A stretch of 64,000 bases of DNA from Bacteroidaceae bacterium (GTDB lineage: Bacteria; Bacteroidota; Bacteroidia; Bacteroidales; Bacteroidaceae). The position numbers and the translations under genes were made by a program. The notes under the pieces were generated by a model, which made no database searches, was not told the DNA's origin, and was given only the letters and a program-made list of their open reading frames with translations. Position 1 is the stretch's first letter, and each line of letters begins with the position of its first letter. Location of the stretch: positions 1 to 64,000 of the forward strand of contig JAFXXQ010000008.1 in the NCBI GenBank assembly GCA_017542145.1, in the 5' to 3' direction. Below are positions 26,419 through 35,292 of the stretch, piece after piece.

Positions 26419-27327
26419 ATGCCACTCATTTTCGACATCAAGCGCTTTGCCCTTAATGATGGGCCAGGAATTCGGACGACGCTATTTCTGAAAGGGTGTC
26501 CGCTGCGATGTGTGTGGTGCCATAACCCCGAAGGACAGCAAGCTGAAGCGCAAAAGCTCTATACGAAGAATAAATGCATCGGCTGCAGGACGTGCGTGGA
26601 TGTCTGTCCGCAAGGTGCTCTGCAACTGACGTCCGATGGCATTCGTACCACCGATAACTCTTGTATTCTTTGCGGAGCTTGCACCGAAGCCTGTCCTACA
26701 ACGGCCTTGAAGATGAGCGGCCGGGCATGGACGATGGACGAGCTGATGGCAGTCGTAGATAAAGAGCGCAAAGTCATGGAGGACAGCGGAGGAGGCGTCA
26801 CCCTCTGCGGAGGCGAACCTCTCATGCATGCTGACTACACTTTGCAGCTTCTTGATGAGCTGGGACGCCGCGGTTTCCATCGTGCTGTGGATACCACTCT
26901 CCATACTACTGCCGATGTCATCCGCCGTGTTGCGCAGCGATGCGAACTCTTCCTTGTCGACCTCAAGCACATGGATAGCGCCATCCACCATCGCTATACT
27001 GGCGTGGGAAATGAGCGCATCCTCGACGGTTTGCGCCTCGTTGCAACACTCGGAGTACCCTATTGGGTACGCATTCCCCTCATCGAGGGTGTCAATGCCG
27101 ATGAGCAGAACATCTGCGCCTCAGCCCGTTTCCTCGCCTCGCTGCCCACGCAGCCCGAGGTGGTGAACCTGCTCATCTACCACGATATCGGCAAGGGCAA
27201 GCACGAAAAGCTCGGCACTACCTACAATCCTGACGGCATTCCCATGTCACCTCCTTCCGATGCAGTCCAGCAACGCAGCCTTGAACTCCTTGCCGCCCAC
27301 GGACTGAAAGCGAGGATTGGGGGGTAG
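26419..27327 (+). CDS. hypE: glycyl-radical enzyme activating protein (radical SAM), HypE-like
   Basis: This 302-residue radical SAM enzyme installs the glycyl radical on the dehydratase upstream. It has the radical SAM cluster in GCPLRCVWCHNPE (CxxxxxCxxC spacing typical of activases with a leading Cys, about 29-38) after DGPGIRTTLF. A ferredoxin-like insert carries two 4Fe-4S motifs (CIGCRTCVDVCP, about 52, and CILCGACTEACP, about 80), and GGVTLCGGEPL follows (about 120). ATG directly follows the hypD stop, so translation is coupled. It is the last gene of the operon; TTTCGGC/GCCGAAA directly after the stop may terminate transcription. Confidence 0.92.
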   Translation: MPLIFDIKRFALNDGPGIRTTLFLKGCPLRCVWCHNPEGQQAEAQKLYTKNKCIGCRTCVDVCPQGALQLTSDGIRTTDNSCILCGACTEACPTTALKMSGRAWTMDELMAVVDKERKVMEDSGGGVTLCGGEPLMHADYTLQLLDELGRRGFHRAVDTTLHTTADVIRRVAQRCELFLVDLKHMDSAIHHRYTGVGNERILDGLRLVATLGVPYWVRIPLIEGVNADEQNICASARFLASLPTQPEVVNLLIYHDIGKGKHEKLGTTYNPDGIPMSPPSDAVQQRSLELLAAHGLKARIGG

Positions 27328-27346
27328 TTTCGGCGGAGCCGAAAAA
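27328..27346 (+). terminator. candidate terminator after hypE
   Basis: TTTCGGC (27328-27334) pairs with GCCGAAA (27338-27344) around a three-base loop. The T tract is weak, so this is tentative. Confidence 0.45.
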
Positions 27347-27431
27347 GTTTAGGGGTTTAGTTTCAACTTCGTTGAAGGTTTAGAAATAAGTAATAGTTGA
27401 CTTTTGGGTTGGCAGAAGTCAGCGGAGGAAT

Positions 27432-27507
27432 AGAATCAGCTTCTGTCGGCGCAGAAGCTGATTCTAATTTTTTAGAAGCTGATTCTGCAATGACAGAATC
27501 AGCTTCT
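27432..27507. repeat. 21-base-period array of AGAATCAGCTTCT in mixed orientation
   Basis: Four exact 13-base units start at 27432, 27453, 27474 and 27495. Orientation is forward, inverse, inverse, forward. The three 8-base spacers differ completely (GTCGGCGC, AATTTTTT, GCAATGAC). It lies in the convergent gap between hypE and the minus-strand peptide gene. Confidence 0.95.
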
Positions 27508-27580
27508 ATGCGCTCGTAGAATAAAACATGGCTTAGACGCAACTACATCAGCGAAGCCGACATCTCAGGGAAAACAATAA

Positions 27581-27603
27581 GGGGGGCAGCTGAGCTGCCC
27601 CCC
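27581..27603 (-). terminator. terminator of the minus-strand exported-protein operon
   Basis: An 11-base-pair perfect stem (GGGGGGCAGCT / AGCTGCCCCCC) with a one-base centre is followed on the minus strand by TTATTGTTTT. It lies 25 bases beyond the stop of the 50-residue peptide gene, so that gene is inside the transcript. Confidence 0.8.
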
Positions 27604-27627
27604 TGAACTTACCGGGTTAACGGTTGA

Positions 27628-27780
27628 TTACCATCTTCTCTGGAAGGGAGATCTGTTACCGGGAAGCGGATCAATGGGATCTTTGTTCTCGGGGTCGCTG
27701 TTGTAACCATCGGAAGCTGCAATCATGCTCACGTTGAGGACTTCAGCGATTTCCATTGAAGGTTTTGAATACTTTTTCAT
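27628..27780 (-). CDS. small 50-residue peptide, MKKYxKP type
   Basis: This short gene starts at the ATG at 27780 with MKKYSKPSMEIAEV and ends SPFQRRW. It follows the 1501-residue gene by 42 bases and precedes a strong terminator, so it is cotranscribed. Sequence in between: hydrophobic N-half up to MIAASDGY, then an acidic proline-rich tail (SDPENKDPIDPLPGN). Short peptides beginning MKKYxKPxxEV are common in Bacteroidales and are usually unannotated. It has no signal peptide or membrane segment. No maturation enzyme or export gene is adjacent, so whether it is a precursor peptide, a chaperone-like partner or something else is unknown. Confidence 0.65.
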   Translation of the reverse strand: MKKYSKPSMEIAEVLNVSMIAASDGYNSDPENKDPIDPLPGNRSPFQRRW

Positions 27781-27822
27781 TTCTCTGTTTTGTTAAACTA
27801 ATTAATACCTATTAATATGTGA

Positions 27823-30800
27823 TTACTTCACAATGAACTTCTGACCGTTCTGGATGTAGATCTGACCCTTAGCAGGCTCGGTGATCTTGCGACCCATCAC
27901 GTCGAACATTTCAGCATTGCTGGTGTTCTCGATGGCCATGTTGTCCACGATCACGGTAGCATCGTCCTCGTCGTAACGGATGCTGATAGAGTAACCAGCG
28001 TTGCCGTTGTTAGCACCGGTGAAGACCAGAGCGCAGTGGAACGGAACGATACCAGAGTGCTTCTCAGGATTGAGGAGGTTCAGCTGATACTTATCATCCT
28101 CAGCATACTCGGCAAGGAGGGTACGATCCAACTTGACGGGGTTGCCCCAGTAGGACGAGTAGCGGCAGATCTCAATCTGGTTGTACTGCTCGAGCTGATA
28201 CTCATAAGCCAGTCTCTCCCAGAAGCTCATCTCGGCAAGATCTTCCTCGGTCATCGTCTCGAAGTACTCAGCACCGATTTCAGCAAACAACTCATAGTCG
28301 TAGATGTAGCGGTAAGAACCGATCATCATACCTTCGGTAAGAGTCTGACCCCAGCTGGAGTTCAGGTCAACAACGACCTCGTTAAGACCACCGGAGTAGG
28401 AATCTTCAGAGTTACGACGCACCATCGTGTTCTCACCAGCGAAGTAGACGTTGAACTCGCTCGTGCCACTGTCACTCCAAACGAGGTAAGGATAGCCGGC
28501 AGAAAGCTCGTTAGAGGGCTCACCGTTTCTCATTTTCTTCGAGAACTTGTAGGTAACCTTGTTGTCGTCGGTCAGGTAGCCAGCGCTGAAGTAGCGGACG
28601 GTAGCAGGAGTCTCGCAAGCCTCATCCTCCCAAGCGGCACCGTTGAACGGGATGACAACCGAACGGTCCTTCTTGTCGAACTTAGCCGTGTAGAGAGCGT
28701 TCAGAGCAAGGAAGTGAATCTCGTTGTAGAATGCATGATACTCCTCTGCGGTTGCATCAAGTTCGGCATCACCGAGCTGGACATCGAAGGCATACGGGAA
28801 GATGGAGGCAAAGTCGCTGAAGTAGTACCCGTAACCGACAGCCTCGAGATACTGGTCGAGAGTGAGCTTGTCAATAACCATGGCAGCACGGGTAACATCG
28901 ACAGGCATGATGGATACGAGATCAGTGGTTTCTGACCAGGGCTTGTCTTCCACGAAGTAGCCGAAGCCGGGGATTGAGAAGTGTTGGACATAGTTGTACT
29001 CATTCGGGAGGTTCGTAACCATGATACCACCATCATATTCATAGTCGTTGTAGATGGCTTGACCCCTAAAGTACTCATCTGCCATCCAGTCGTAGATGTT
29101 GGCGCGATAGACCAGGTTGGAAGCACCGAAGTACTTGGGATCGCTGGCGTTCTCGAAGCCGGGGATGTCGGTCCTTGAGTAAGCGAAGGTGTTGAACAGC
29201 GTGGCCTTTGCCCAGTCTGCAACTTCCCAAGCGGACTTGATGACATACATCTTTGAGTAGATGTTGTACCACCAGTTCTCAATATCCTGCTCGGTTACAG
29301 AAGGATCTTCCTCGTCGAGAACCAGAGGCGAGCGACGGGCGGGTGCAGGTGCAGGTGCAGGTAAGAACGGTTGATCTTCCCCAATATACTCAAAATACTC
29401 ATCCATCAGCTTGTAGAACTCGCCCCACTGAGCTTTCGTCATGTAGAGCATAGGAGCTGCGGTGTAGTAGCGGACATAAGGAACAGGCGTGTGGATAGCG
29501 CGGTCGCTCTCAACATTGATGTTCTCGTAAGCGGTCGTATATTCGCCGTCCTGGATGTAGGCGCTGTAGCCCATATCCCACTTGGCGGGAATCTTCAGAG
29601 TAGTGACATCCAAGTCGACGTTGAGCAGAATCTCAACGGTCTTGAGGGTGTGCGTCTCCTCAACCCACTCGCCAGCCTCGAAATCAAAGAAGCGGTCGGT
29701 GACCTCCTCGGTGCCGTCGGTCTTGACGGGATCGCCATGGTTGACGCCGGGGATCTTCACGAAGAGTTCGTCGTCGTCGTTGCCAGTCAGGAAGCGCAGG
29801 CGAGCGATAATCTGACCCGGAGTCTCGGAGATGGTGTAACGCGGGTGACGGACAACAATGTCGCCAGCAGCGGGAACCTTGACGGTCTTGAACGGATTGT
29901 TGACGCCGTCGGCAAACTGCACCCTACCCTTCATCCAAACGGTGTCGGGTTCCACGTTGCCATCCTCATCAAGAATGTCGCGGATAGCAGCATACTCAAA
30001 CTCGATGTTAGCCTGGTACCAGGTCTCCTCATCGACGTTCGGGAAGAGGAAGCCATCCTCGGGATAGGTGATTTCCGTGTCCTTCAGACCGTTGGTTACG
30101 TCGTCGCCGGGAAGGTCAAGCGGGAGGTCATCCACGGTACGGTAGACCACAGGAGCTTCCACAGGATCGCCAACGGGCACGGGCTTGCCGTCAACGAGCT
30201 TCAGCGTACCATCCTCGTTAGCCTCGAGTTTCTGGAGGCTACCGTAAACCTTATACTCGCCATAGAAACCGGTCAGCTCAATCAGAGGATTGACGTTGAG
30301 TCTCTGAAGCGTGAAGGAAACGGGCTGCTCGATCTCCGTAACCTTTGCCACACCGGCGCGGTTGGGAGCGGAGAACACGTCGGTGACCTCAGCGGTGTAG
30401 TTCACATAGTCGTTACCGTAGACAACGACCTTCACTTCGCAGTAGTTGTCGTAGTCTTTCTTAATAACGCTGGAAGCATCGACGGCAACACGGTTGGTAT
30501 AAGACTTGTTGGTCTTATTAGCATTAAGCTTGAACTGGTTGCGGCCGACCTCAACCCATGAGGGGTTCTGGACGGAATTGTCCTTCATATAGACCACAGC
30601 GGTGATCGTCTTCATGCGCTCGCCGTTGTTGAAGTAGCAGGGACGTTCGAACTCAACCGTGCCGGCATTCTCCTCATCGAGGAACACGCGGACGCCCTTG
30701 ACATATAAGTAGCTCTTGCTACCATCTTCATTCTGAACCATCGGAGAATAAGCCCAGTCCTCGAAGATGGCACCTTCGAATGTCTGCTCGTAGATGTGCG

Positions 30801-32328
30801 GCTCGATAGCGATCACTTCGGGATAGAAGTTGTGGTTCTGCCACTTCTCATAGATGACGTAGTACTCCCATTCAACCCAGACGGAGTCATTCTCAGTCAG
30901 ACCAGCAGCAGGTTCAAGGTCAAGGCCCTCAAGCGAAATCGAGACGTTAGCCTTTGTGTCGGCAGGAGTCTGTGTAGCTTTAGCATTGCCAATCTCCTCA
31001 CCGTCAACCTTGGCACCGAAGGCGATATCCTCGGGATAGTTCGAGCCATCCCAGTAACCGTCGACGATAAGTGAATTGACCAAAGTCTTAACCTTATCCT
31101 GCGTGGTCTTGTTGATGTTCTTGCTTTCGAGAGTGGGGTGACCGTTGCCTTGAGCGTCGGCGTTCCAGCGAGGAACGAAGTTGAAGGCATAGGCATAGGG
31201 ATCGAAGCTGGCGTGAGCGTTGTCGAGCGTAAACTCATAATGCTCGCCTGAAACCCAGAAACCGATCACCAGTCTGAAGTCGAAGCCCTCTTCGGGATAG
31301 TCGAAGACATCGGCATCCTTAACCTTGAGTTCAGAAGCGAGAACGCGGAACTGCTCTTCGTCGGCCTGGATTGCGCGGGAAACGCCATAGACCTCGCTCC
31401 AATCTGTCTCACCCACACGACGGGTCTGGACCTGGATGTCGGCAGAAGTGACGGTAACGGGATGAGGCATACCCTTCACGACGATGTCGTACTGACCTTC
31501 CACTCCGGAGTTAGCGGGAACGACATAAACCCACAGCGGGTTCATTTCATCGGAGCCGAAGCCCTGCGTAGCTTTGCGTGTCAGCGTCTTGCCGTTGTAG
31601 GTGAAAGCAACCTCAGCGACGATGTTGTCGCCGAACACCAGGAATTCGCCCTGAGCGTCTGCGTAGTCGTACGTGACCGCCTGAGTGCCTGCTGACTCGA
31701 CCGTACCCAATTCCTTAGTCTCAGCGAGTCTCTCGTTGGTGAGCGTGGTCGTGAAGGAAGCTTCAGAAAGGACGATGGGCTCGCCAGTGATGGTCTTGAC
31801 CTGCGTCAAGTTAGACACAGTGACCACAGCCTTCTCCTCGAGCAACTTCATCGAAATGATGTTGGGCAGGGGATCTGCGAGGTCGCCCAGGTAGCTGACG
31901 AACGTGCCTTCGGAGGAAGCCACCAACGCACCAGCAACCGTAACTTCTGCACGATAGAAATACTCCGTCTTGGGACGCAGGTAGTCAAGAACCAGGATCT
32001 TGACCGTCACGGGGTCGTTAGCATCTTCTTCGACGATGTACTCGACCTTTTCCTTGTACTGTCTGGCAGGAGTCACAGGGTCCGTCTCTTCGTAATAAAC
32101 CGTGACGACCTTGTCCTCACCTGCGAATTCTCCGATAAACTCGTTACCGAACCTCACGGAAATCTGTTGGTAGATACCCATCGAGCGGGTTCCACCCTCC
32201 ACGAGCTGAAGAGACTCACCGGCTTGCCCCAATGTGGTAGAAAGGGGGTAGATGGTAGGAGCCGCAATTGCTGCTCCTGAGAATAGGAGGGCAATTGCCA
32301 TCATGAGCAAAGTTTTTGTTTTTCTCAT
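27823..32328 (-). CDS. large exported protein (1501 residues) with T9SS-like C-terminal tail
   Basis: I do not recognise the main family. A clear signal peptide (LLMMAIALLFSGAAIAAP) is followed by about 1400 residues rich in beta-strand patterns, acidic residues and aromatic residues. A PAPAPAPAR linker lies near 990. The C-terminus (FDVMGRKITEPAKGQIYIQNGQKFIVK region) matches the Prevotella variant of the type A sorting tail (GRK...G-Y-I-NG-K...K). It is therefore probably secreted by type IX and anchored on the surface. No catalytic motif was identified. Its leader of about 240 bases runs from a TACATTTG box at 32572-32579. It is cotranscribed with the 50-residue peptide. Confidence 0.85.
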   Translation of the reverse strand: MRKTKTLLMMAIALLFSGAAIAAPTIYPLSTTLGQAGESLQLVEGGTRSMGIYQQISVRFGNEFIGEFAGEDKVVTVYYEETDPVTPARQYKEKVEYIVEEDANDPVTVKILVLDYLRPKTEYFYRAEVTVAGALVASSEGTFVSYLGDLADPLPNIISMKLLEEKAVVTVSNLTQVKTITGEPIVLSEASFTTTLTNERLAETKELGTVESAGTQAVTYDYADAQGEFLVFGDNIVAEVAFTYNGKTLTRKATQGFGSDEMNPLWVYVVPANSGVEGQYDIVVKGMPHPVTVTSADIQVQTRRVGETDWSEVYGVSRAIQADEEQFRVLASELKVKDADVFDYPEEGFDFRLVIGFWVSGEHYEFTLDNAHASFDPYAYAFNFVPRWNADAQGNGHPTLESKNINKTTQDKVKTLVNSLIVDGYWDGSNYPEDIAFGAKVDGEEIGNAKATQTPADTKANVSISLEGLDLEPAAGLTENDSVWVEWEYYVIYEKWQNHNFYPEVIAIEPHIYEQTFEGAIFEDWAYSPMVQNEDGSKSYLYVKGVRVFLDEENAGTVEFERPCYFNNGERMKTITAVVYMKDNSVQNPSWVEVGRNQFKLNANKTNKSYTNRVAVDASSVIKKDYDNYCEVKVVVYGNDYVNYTAEVTDVFSAPNRAGVAKVTEIEQPVSFTLQRLNVNPLIELTGFYGEYKVYGSLQKLEANEDGTLKLVDGKPVPVGDPVEAPVVYRTVDDLPLDLPGDDVTNGLKDTEITYPEDGFLFPNVDEETWYQANIEFEYAAIRDILDEDGNVEPDTVWMKGRVQFADGVNNPFKTVKVPAAGDIVVRHPRYTISETPGQIIARLRFLTGNDDDELFVKIPGVNHGDPVKTDGTEEVTDRFFDFEAGEWVEETHTLKTVEILLNVDLDVTTLKIPAKWDMGYSAYIQDGEYTTAYENINVESDRAIHTPVPYVRYYTAAPMLYMTKAQWGEFYKLMDEYFEYIGEDQPFLPAPAPAPARRSPLVLDEEDPSVTEQDIENWWYNIYSKMYVIKSAWEVADWAKATLFNTFAYSRTDIPGFENASDPKYFGASNLVYRANIYDWMADEYFRGQAIYNDYEYDGGIMVTNLPNEYNYVQHFSIPGFGYFVEDKPWSETTDLVSIMPVDVTRAAMVIDKLTLDQYLEAVGYGYYFSDFASIFPYAFDVQLGDAELDATAEEYHAFYNEIHFLALNALYTAKFDKKDRSVVIPFNGAAWEDEACETPATVRYFSAGYLTDDNKVTYKFSKKMRNGEPSNELSAGYPYLVWSDSGTSEFNVYFAGENTMVRRNSEDSYSGGLNEVVVDLNSSWGQTLTEGMMIGSYRYIYDYELFAEIGAEYFETMTEEDLAEMSFWERLAYEYQLEQYNQIEICRYSSYWGNPVKLDRTLLAEYAEDDKYQLNLLNPEKHSGIVPFHCALVFTGANNGNAGYSISIRYDEDDATVIVDNMAIENTSNAEMFDVMGRKITEPAKGQIYIQNGQKFIVK

Positions 32329-33092
32329 AATTTTTTGATTTTAGTTAAACAATAATTAATTAATAATAAGTTAATAAATGAATAAATAATTAAATGATTA
32401 AATGATTTTCTGCTTTTTCAATGATTACATTTTCATAGGCATTAAGATGAGTTAAACAATCATTTCACGTACGCTGGACACGTCTGGCAAAGATTGCCAG
32501 AAGGCCAGGAATCGGGTGTTTTTTGCACTAGTCATAGTATCTGCACTACACAAATTGCCTGCAAATGTAATGCAAACTTTCTTACCAAAATCATTTTTCA
32601 GCAAAAAAAACGCTCAGAAAGACGATATTTAACATTTTTTTAGAATTCGGGCTTTTTGAGAAAGCATTATACCTTATTTATAAATGCATGCGCGCGATGA
32701 TGGTTAGGGGGGGGGGATATGGGGTTCATGGTTAAGGGGGGGAGCGGGGAGGGGGGGGGGGAGCGGTTAAGAGATTAGCGGAGGACGCTATTTCGACGAA
32801 ATTATCGGCTCACCTGCGAAACCCTGTGTTTGAAATATCAGGTTGGACACCTCATCCTCGTCAGATGTATGTATTTGACGCGAGTTTGGTATAAAAATGT
32901 AGTTTGTCGCTGCCTTGGTTGTCGCCTTTTTTAAAAGGTGGGAAAACGCGTTGATCCACATGACCCATTGGGCCAACAAAAAGCTTTGCTTCCTGCAACG
33001 CTCAAAAGGCATCTCCCGAAAGTTGAATTGATGAACAATTCGTGAGGAATTCATGGTAATTCGAGTGAAAAGTAAAAAAGTTCGGATTTTTC
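32329..33092. other. long gap upstream of the 1501-residue gene, no gene supported
   Basis: It contains an AT-rich leader (32340-32410), a minus-strand -7 box TACATTTG (32572-32579), a cluster of G runs (32707-32761) and about 300 bases of low-information sequence. A stretch near 32940-33050, read on the minus strand as FNFREMPFERCRKQSFLLAQ, could be a decayed gene fragment, but I cannot name it. Confidence 0.6.
32707..32761 (+). repeat. cluster of long G homopolymers
   Basis: Runs of G10 (32707-32716), G4 (32721-32724), G7 (32736-32742), G4 (32746-32749) and G11 (32751-32761) lie within 55 bases of otherwise AT-rich DNA. The pattern can form a G-quadruplex and is prone to length change. Confidence 0.9.
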
Positions 33093-33123
33093 TTGTTAGT
33101 CTGCCGAAATGGTAGTATCTTTG
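33093..33123 (+). promoter_or_regulatory. promoter of tRNA-Val
   Basis: TTG (33093-33095) and TATCTTTG (33116-33123) have a 20-base spacing, and the tRNA begins at 33139. Confidence 0.8.
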
Positions 33124-33138
33124 CAGGCGATTTGCGAA

Positions 33139-33213
33139 GGGCGAATAGCGCAGTTGGTTCAGAGCGTCTGCCTTACAAGCAGAAGGTCGGGGGTTCGAAT
33201 CCCTCTTCGCCCA
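33139..33213 (+). tRNA. tRNA-Val (anticodon TAC)
   Basis: A 75-base cloverleaf has acceptor GGGCGAA/TTCGCCC, the anticodon arm TCTGC-CTTACAA-GCAGA with TAC at 33174-33176, and a T arm with GGTTCGAATCC. CCA is not encoded. The long minus-strand frame across it is the familiar artefact of an antisense tRNA. Confidence 0.97.
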
Positions 33214-33225
33214 CCTAAGCAGAAG

Positions 33226-33390
33226 ACAACAAGTCAATAGGTCAACAGGTCAACAAGTCAACAGGAGACTATGCAGTCCGTTCAGAACTTGTTGACCTGT
33301 TGAGCTACGCTCGACCTCCGTCGCGACTCGGGATAATTGGAGTAAACTCCATTTTCCGCTCGCTGCTCCATCGGTTGACTTGTTGACACG
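33226..33390. repeat. family B element (octamer arms plus core) between tRNA-Val and trpS
   Basis: A forward GTCAACAR array (about 33230-33264) is followed by an unrelated loop, an inverted array (33288-33305), the core in minus orientation (33306-33372) and another inverted array (33373-33388). The core includes TGGAGTTTACTCCA and GTCGCGAC on its own plus strand. It is about 96% identical by eye to the copy at 34573-34650. Confidence 0.9.
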
Positions 33391-33417
33391 TCGAACCCAA
33401 AGAAAAGAGAACACCAA

Positions 33418-34404
33418 ATGGAAACAGTATTAAGCGGCATCCGCCCCACAGGCAACCTCCACATCGGCAACTACTACGGCGCAGTCACCAGTTTTGTCAG
33501 ACTGCAGGAAGAGTACAAGTGTTTTTTCTTCATCGCCGACTGGCACTCCCTGACTACCCATCCGAAACCGGAGGACATCCGACGGAGCACACGCACCATA
33601 CTGGCCGAATACCTTGCCTGCGGCATCGACCCCCAGAAGAGCACCATCTACATCCAGAGCGATGTGAAGGAGGTGCTGGAGCTGTACCTTTATTTAAATA
33701 TGAACGCCTATCTGGGCGAGCTGGAGCGCGTAACCTCCTTCAAGGAGAAGGCTCGCAAGCAGCCCGATAACGTCAATGCAGGCCTGCTCACCTACCCCAC
33801 CCTGATGGCTGCCGACATCCTTATCCACCGTGCTAACAAGGTGCCCGTGGGCAAGGATCAGGAACAGAATATGGAAATGGCCCGCCTCTACGCCAACCGT
33901 TTCAACAACAAATACGGCAAGGAGTACTTCCCCATCCCGCAGTCGTTCAGCCTTGTGGGACAGGGTGTGAAGATTCCCGGCCTCGACGGCTCAGGCAAGA
34001 TGGGCAAGAGCGAAGGCAACTGCATCTATCTGTGTGAGGAGCCCTCGTCTATTCGCAAAAAGGTGATGCGTGCCGTTACCGACGCTGGCCCACAGGCGCT
34101 TAACAGCGAGAAGCCCGAAGTCATTCAGAACCTCTTCACGCTGCTGAGCGTTGTTTCCAGCAAGGAGACTTATGACTACTTCGACGAGAAGTGGAACGAC
34201 ATGACACTACGCTACGGCGACCTGAAGAAACAGCTGGCTGAGGACCTCATCAACGCCCTCGCTCCCATCCGCGAACGCATCCTCGACTTCAGCTCCGATG
34301 CCGAGCGCCTCGACCGCATCGCCCTCGAAGGTGCCGAGAAGGCCCGCGAGAGCGCAGCCAAGACCATCCGCGACGTGCGCGAAATCATCGGCTTCCGCGT
34401 CTGA
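33418..34404 (+). CDS. trpS: tryptophanyl-tRNA synthetase
   Basis: This 328-residue class I synthetase charges tRNA-Trp. The HIGH motif appears as [11 protein letters not shown] (about 12-22), with [11 protein letters not shown]-like [13 protein letters not shown] (about 122) and the KMSKS loop as GKMGKSEGN (about 196-204). Length is normal for a bacterial TrpS. The stop overlaps the ATG of the trmN6-like gene (TGATG), indicating translational coupling. The leader lies directly behind a family B repeat. Confidence 0.97.
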   Translation: METVLSGIRPTGNLHIGNYYGAVTSFVRLQEEYKCFFFIADWHSLTTHPKPEDIRRSTRTILAEYLACGIDPQKSTIYIQSDVKEVLELYLYLNMNAYLGELERVTSFKEKARKQPDNVNAGLLTYPTLMAADILIHRANKVPVGKDQEQNMEMARLYANRFNNKYGKEYFPIPQSFSLVGQGVKIPGLDGSGKMGKSEGNCIYLCEEPSSIRKKVMRAVTDAGPQALNSEKPEVIQNLFTLLSVVSSKETYDYFDEKWNDMTLRYGDLKKQLAEDLINALAPIRERILDFSSDAERLDRIALEGAEKARESAAKTIRDVREIIGFRV

Positions 34405-35275
34405 TGTCCGCCAGCCACTTCTCCTTCAAGCAATTCACTATCCAGCAGGAGCTCTGCGCCATGAAAGTAGGCACCGACGGCGTCCTGCTGGGGGCGTGGG
34501 CGGATGTAAAGTCAACAAGTCAACAAGTCAACAGGTCAACGGGTCAACAGGTCAACAGGTCAACGGGTCAACCGATGGAGCAGCGAGCGGAGAATGGAGT
34601 TTACTCCAATTATCCCGAGTCGCGACAGAGGTCGAGCGAAGCTCAACAAGCATCTTGGATGTAGGTACGGGCACAGGTCTCATCGCCCTGATGGCTGCCC
34701 AACGCAACCCTTCAGCACACATCACAGCTATTGACATCGACCCTGATGCTGTCCGTCAGGCGCAGGAGAATGTCGGCGCTTCTCCTTTTGCCAATCGTAT
34801 CATCGTACGGCAAGCTGATTTCAGAAAGGGAGTTGTAGGATATTTCGATGCCATCCTCTGCAACCCGCCCTATTTCGAAAACGCCCTGCGCTGCCCCGAT
34901 TTCTCTCGCTCCACAGCCCGTCACAGCGATACGCTCTCCTTCGACGACCTTGCTCTGAACGTCTCCTCGCAGCTTCTTCCATTGGGCACCCTTTCTGTCA
35001 TTATTCCTGCTGAACGTCGCATGGATATGATTGCAGCCTGCGCCACACACAATCTGACCCTTGTCCGCGAGACCTACGTCCGTACCCTCCCCACCAAACA
35101 TCCGAAAAGGGTTTTGCTGGAATTTAGACTAGAAGAACTATCCAGTCTAATCAGACCAGGAGGGCTAGAAGAAATAGATAATCCATCCCCCGCCACGCTT
35201 ACTATCGAGGCAACTCCCGGAGTCCCCACGACAGAATTCAAGGCGTTGTTGAAGGAATTCTATCTGAAATTCTGA
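34404..35275 (+). pseudogene. trmN6-like tRNA methyltransferase gene split by a family B repeat insertion
   Basis: Codons from 34404 give a perfect family N-terminus ([30 protein letters not shown]). The frame then enters a family B element (34509-34655) and stops at 34664. The rest of the protein, beginning [18 protein letters not shown] and containing NPPYF (about 34865) and a complete C-terminal half, continues in a different frame to 35275. The insert length is not a multiple of three, so it shifts frame exactly between the substrate-binding N-terminus and SAM motif I. The intact gene would encode an adenine-N6 methyltransferase for tRNA-Val position 37. A reader downstream of the insert finds only an internal Met in the middle of motif I. 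An assembly error in the repeat is possible. Confidence 0.82.
34509..34655 (+). repeat. family B element inserted in the trmN6-like gene
   Basis: Eight tandem octamers (GTCAACAA, GTCAACAG, GTCAACGG) run from 34511 to 34574, followed by the core (34573-34645) and a short terminal TCAACAAG. The core matches the copy at 33306-33372 in inverse orientation with about three differences. Confidence 0.92.
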
Positions 35276-35292
35276 AAAATCATTCCATATAT

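Noticed and set aside
27432-27507. CRISPR array
   Set aside because: Units are only 13 bases, occur in both orientations, and spacers are 8 bases. No cas gene is in the window.
32788-33237. Open frame of 149 codons on the minus strand across tRNA-Val
   Set aside because: Its first part is the familiar antisense-tRNA artefact (AKRDSNPRPSACKADALNQ). The remainder lacks a start, ribosome site or recognisable domain.
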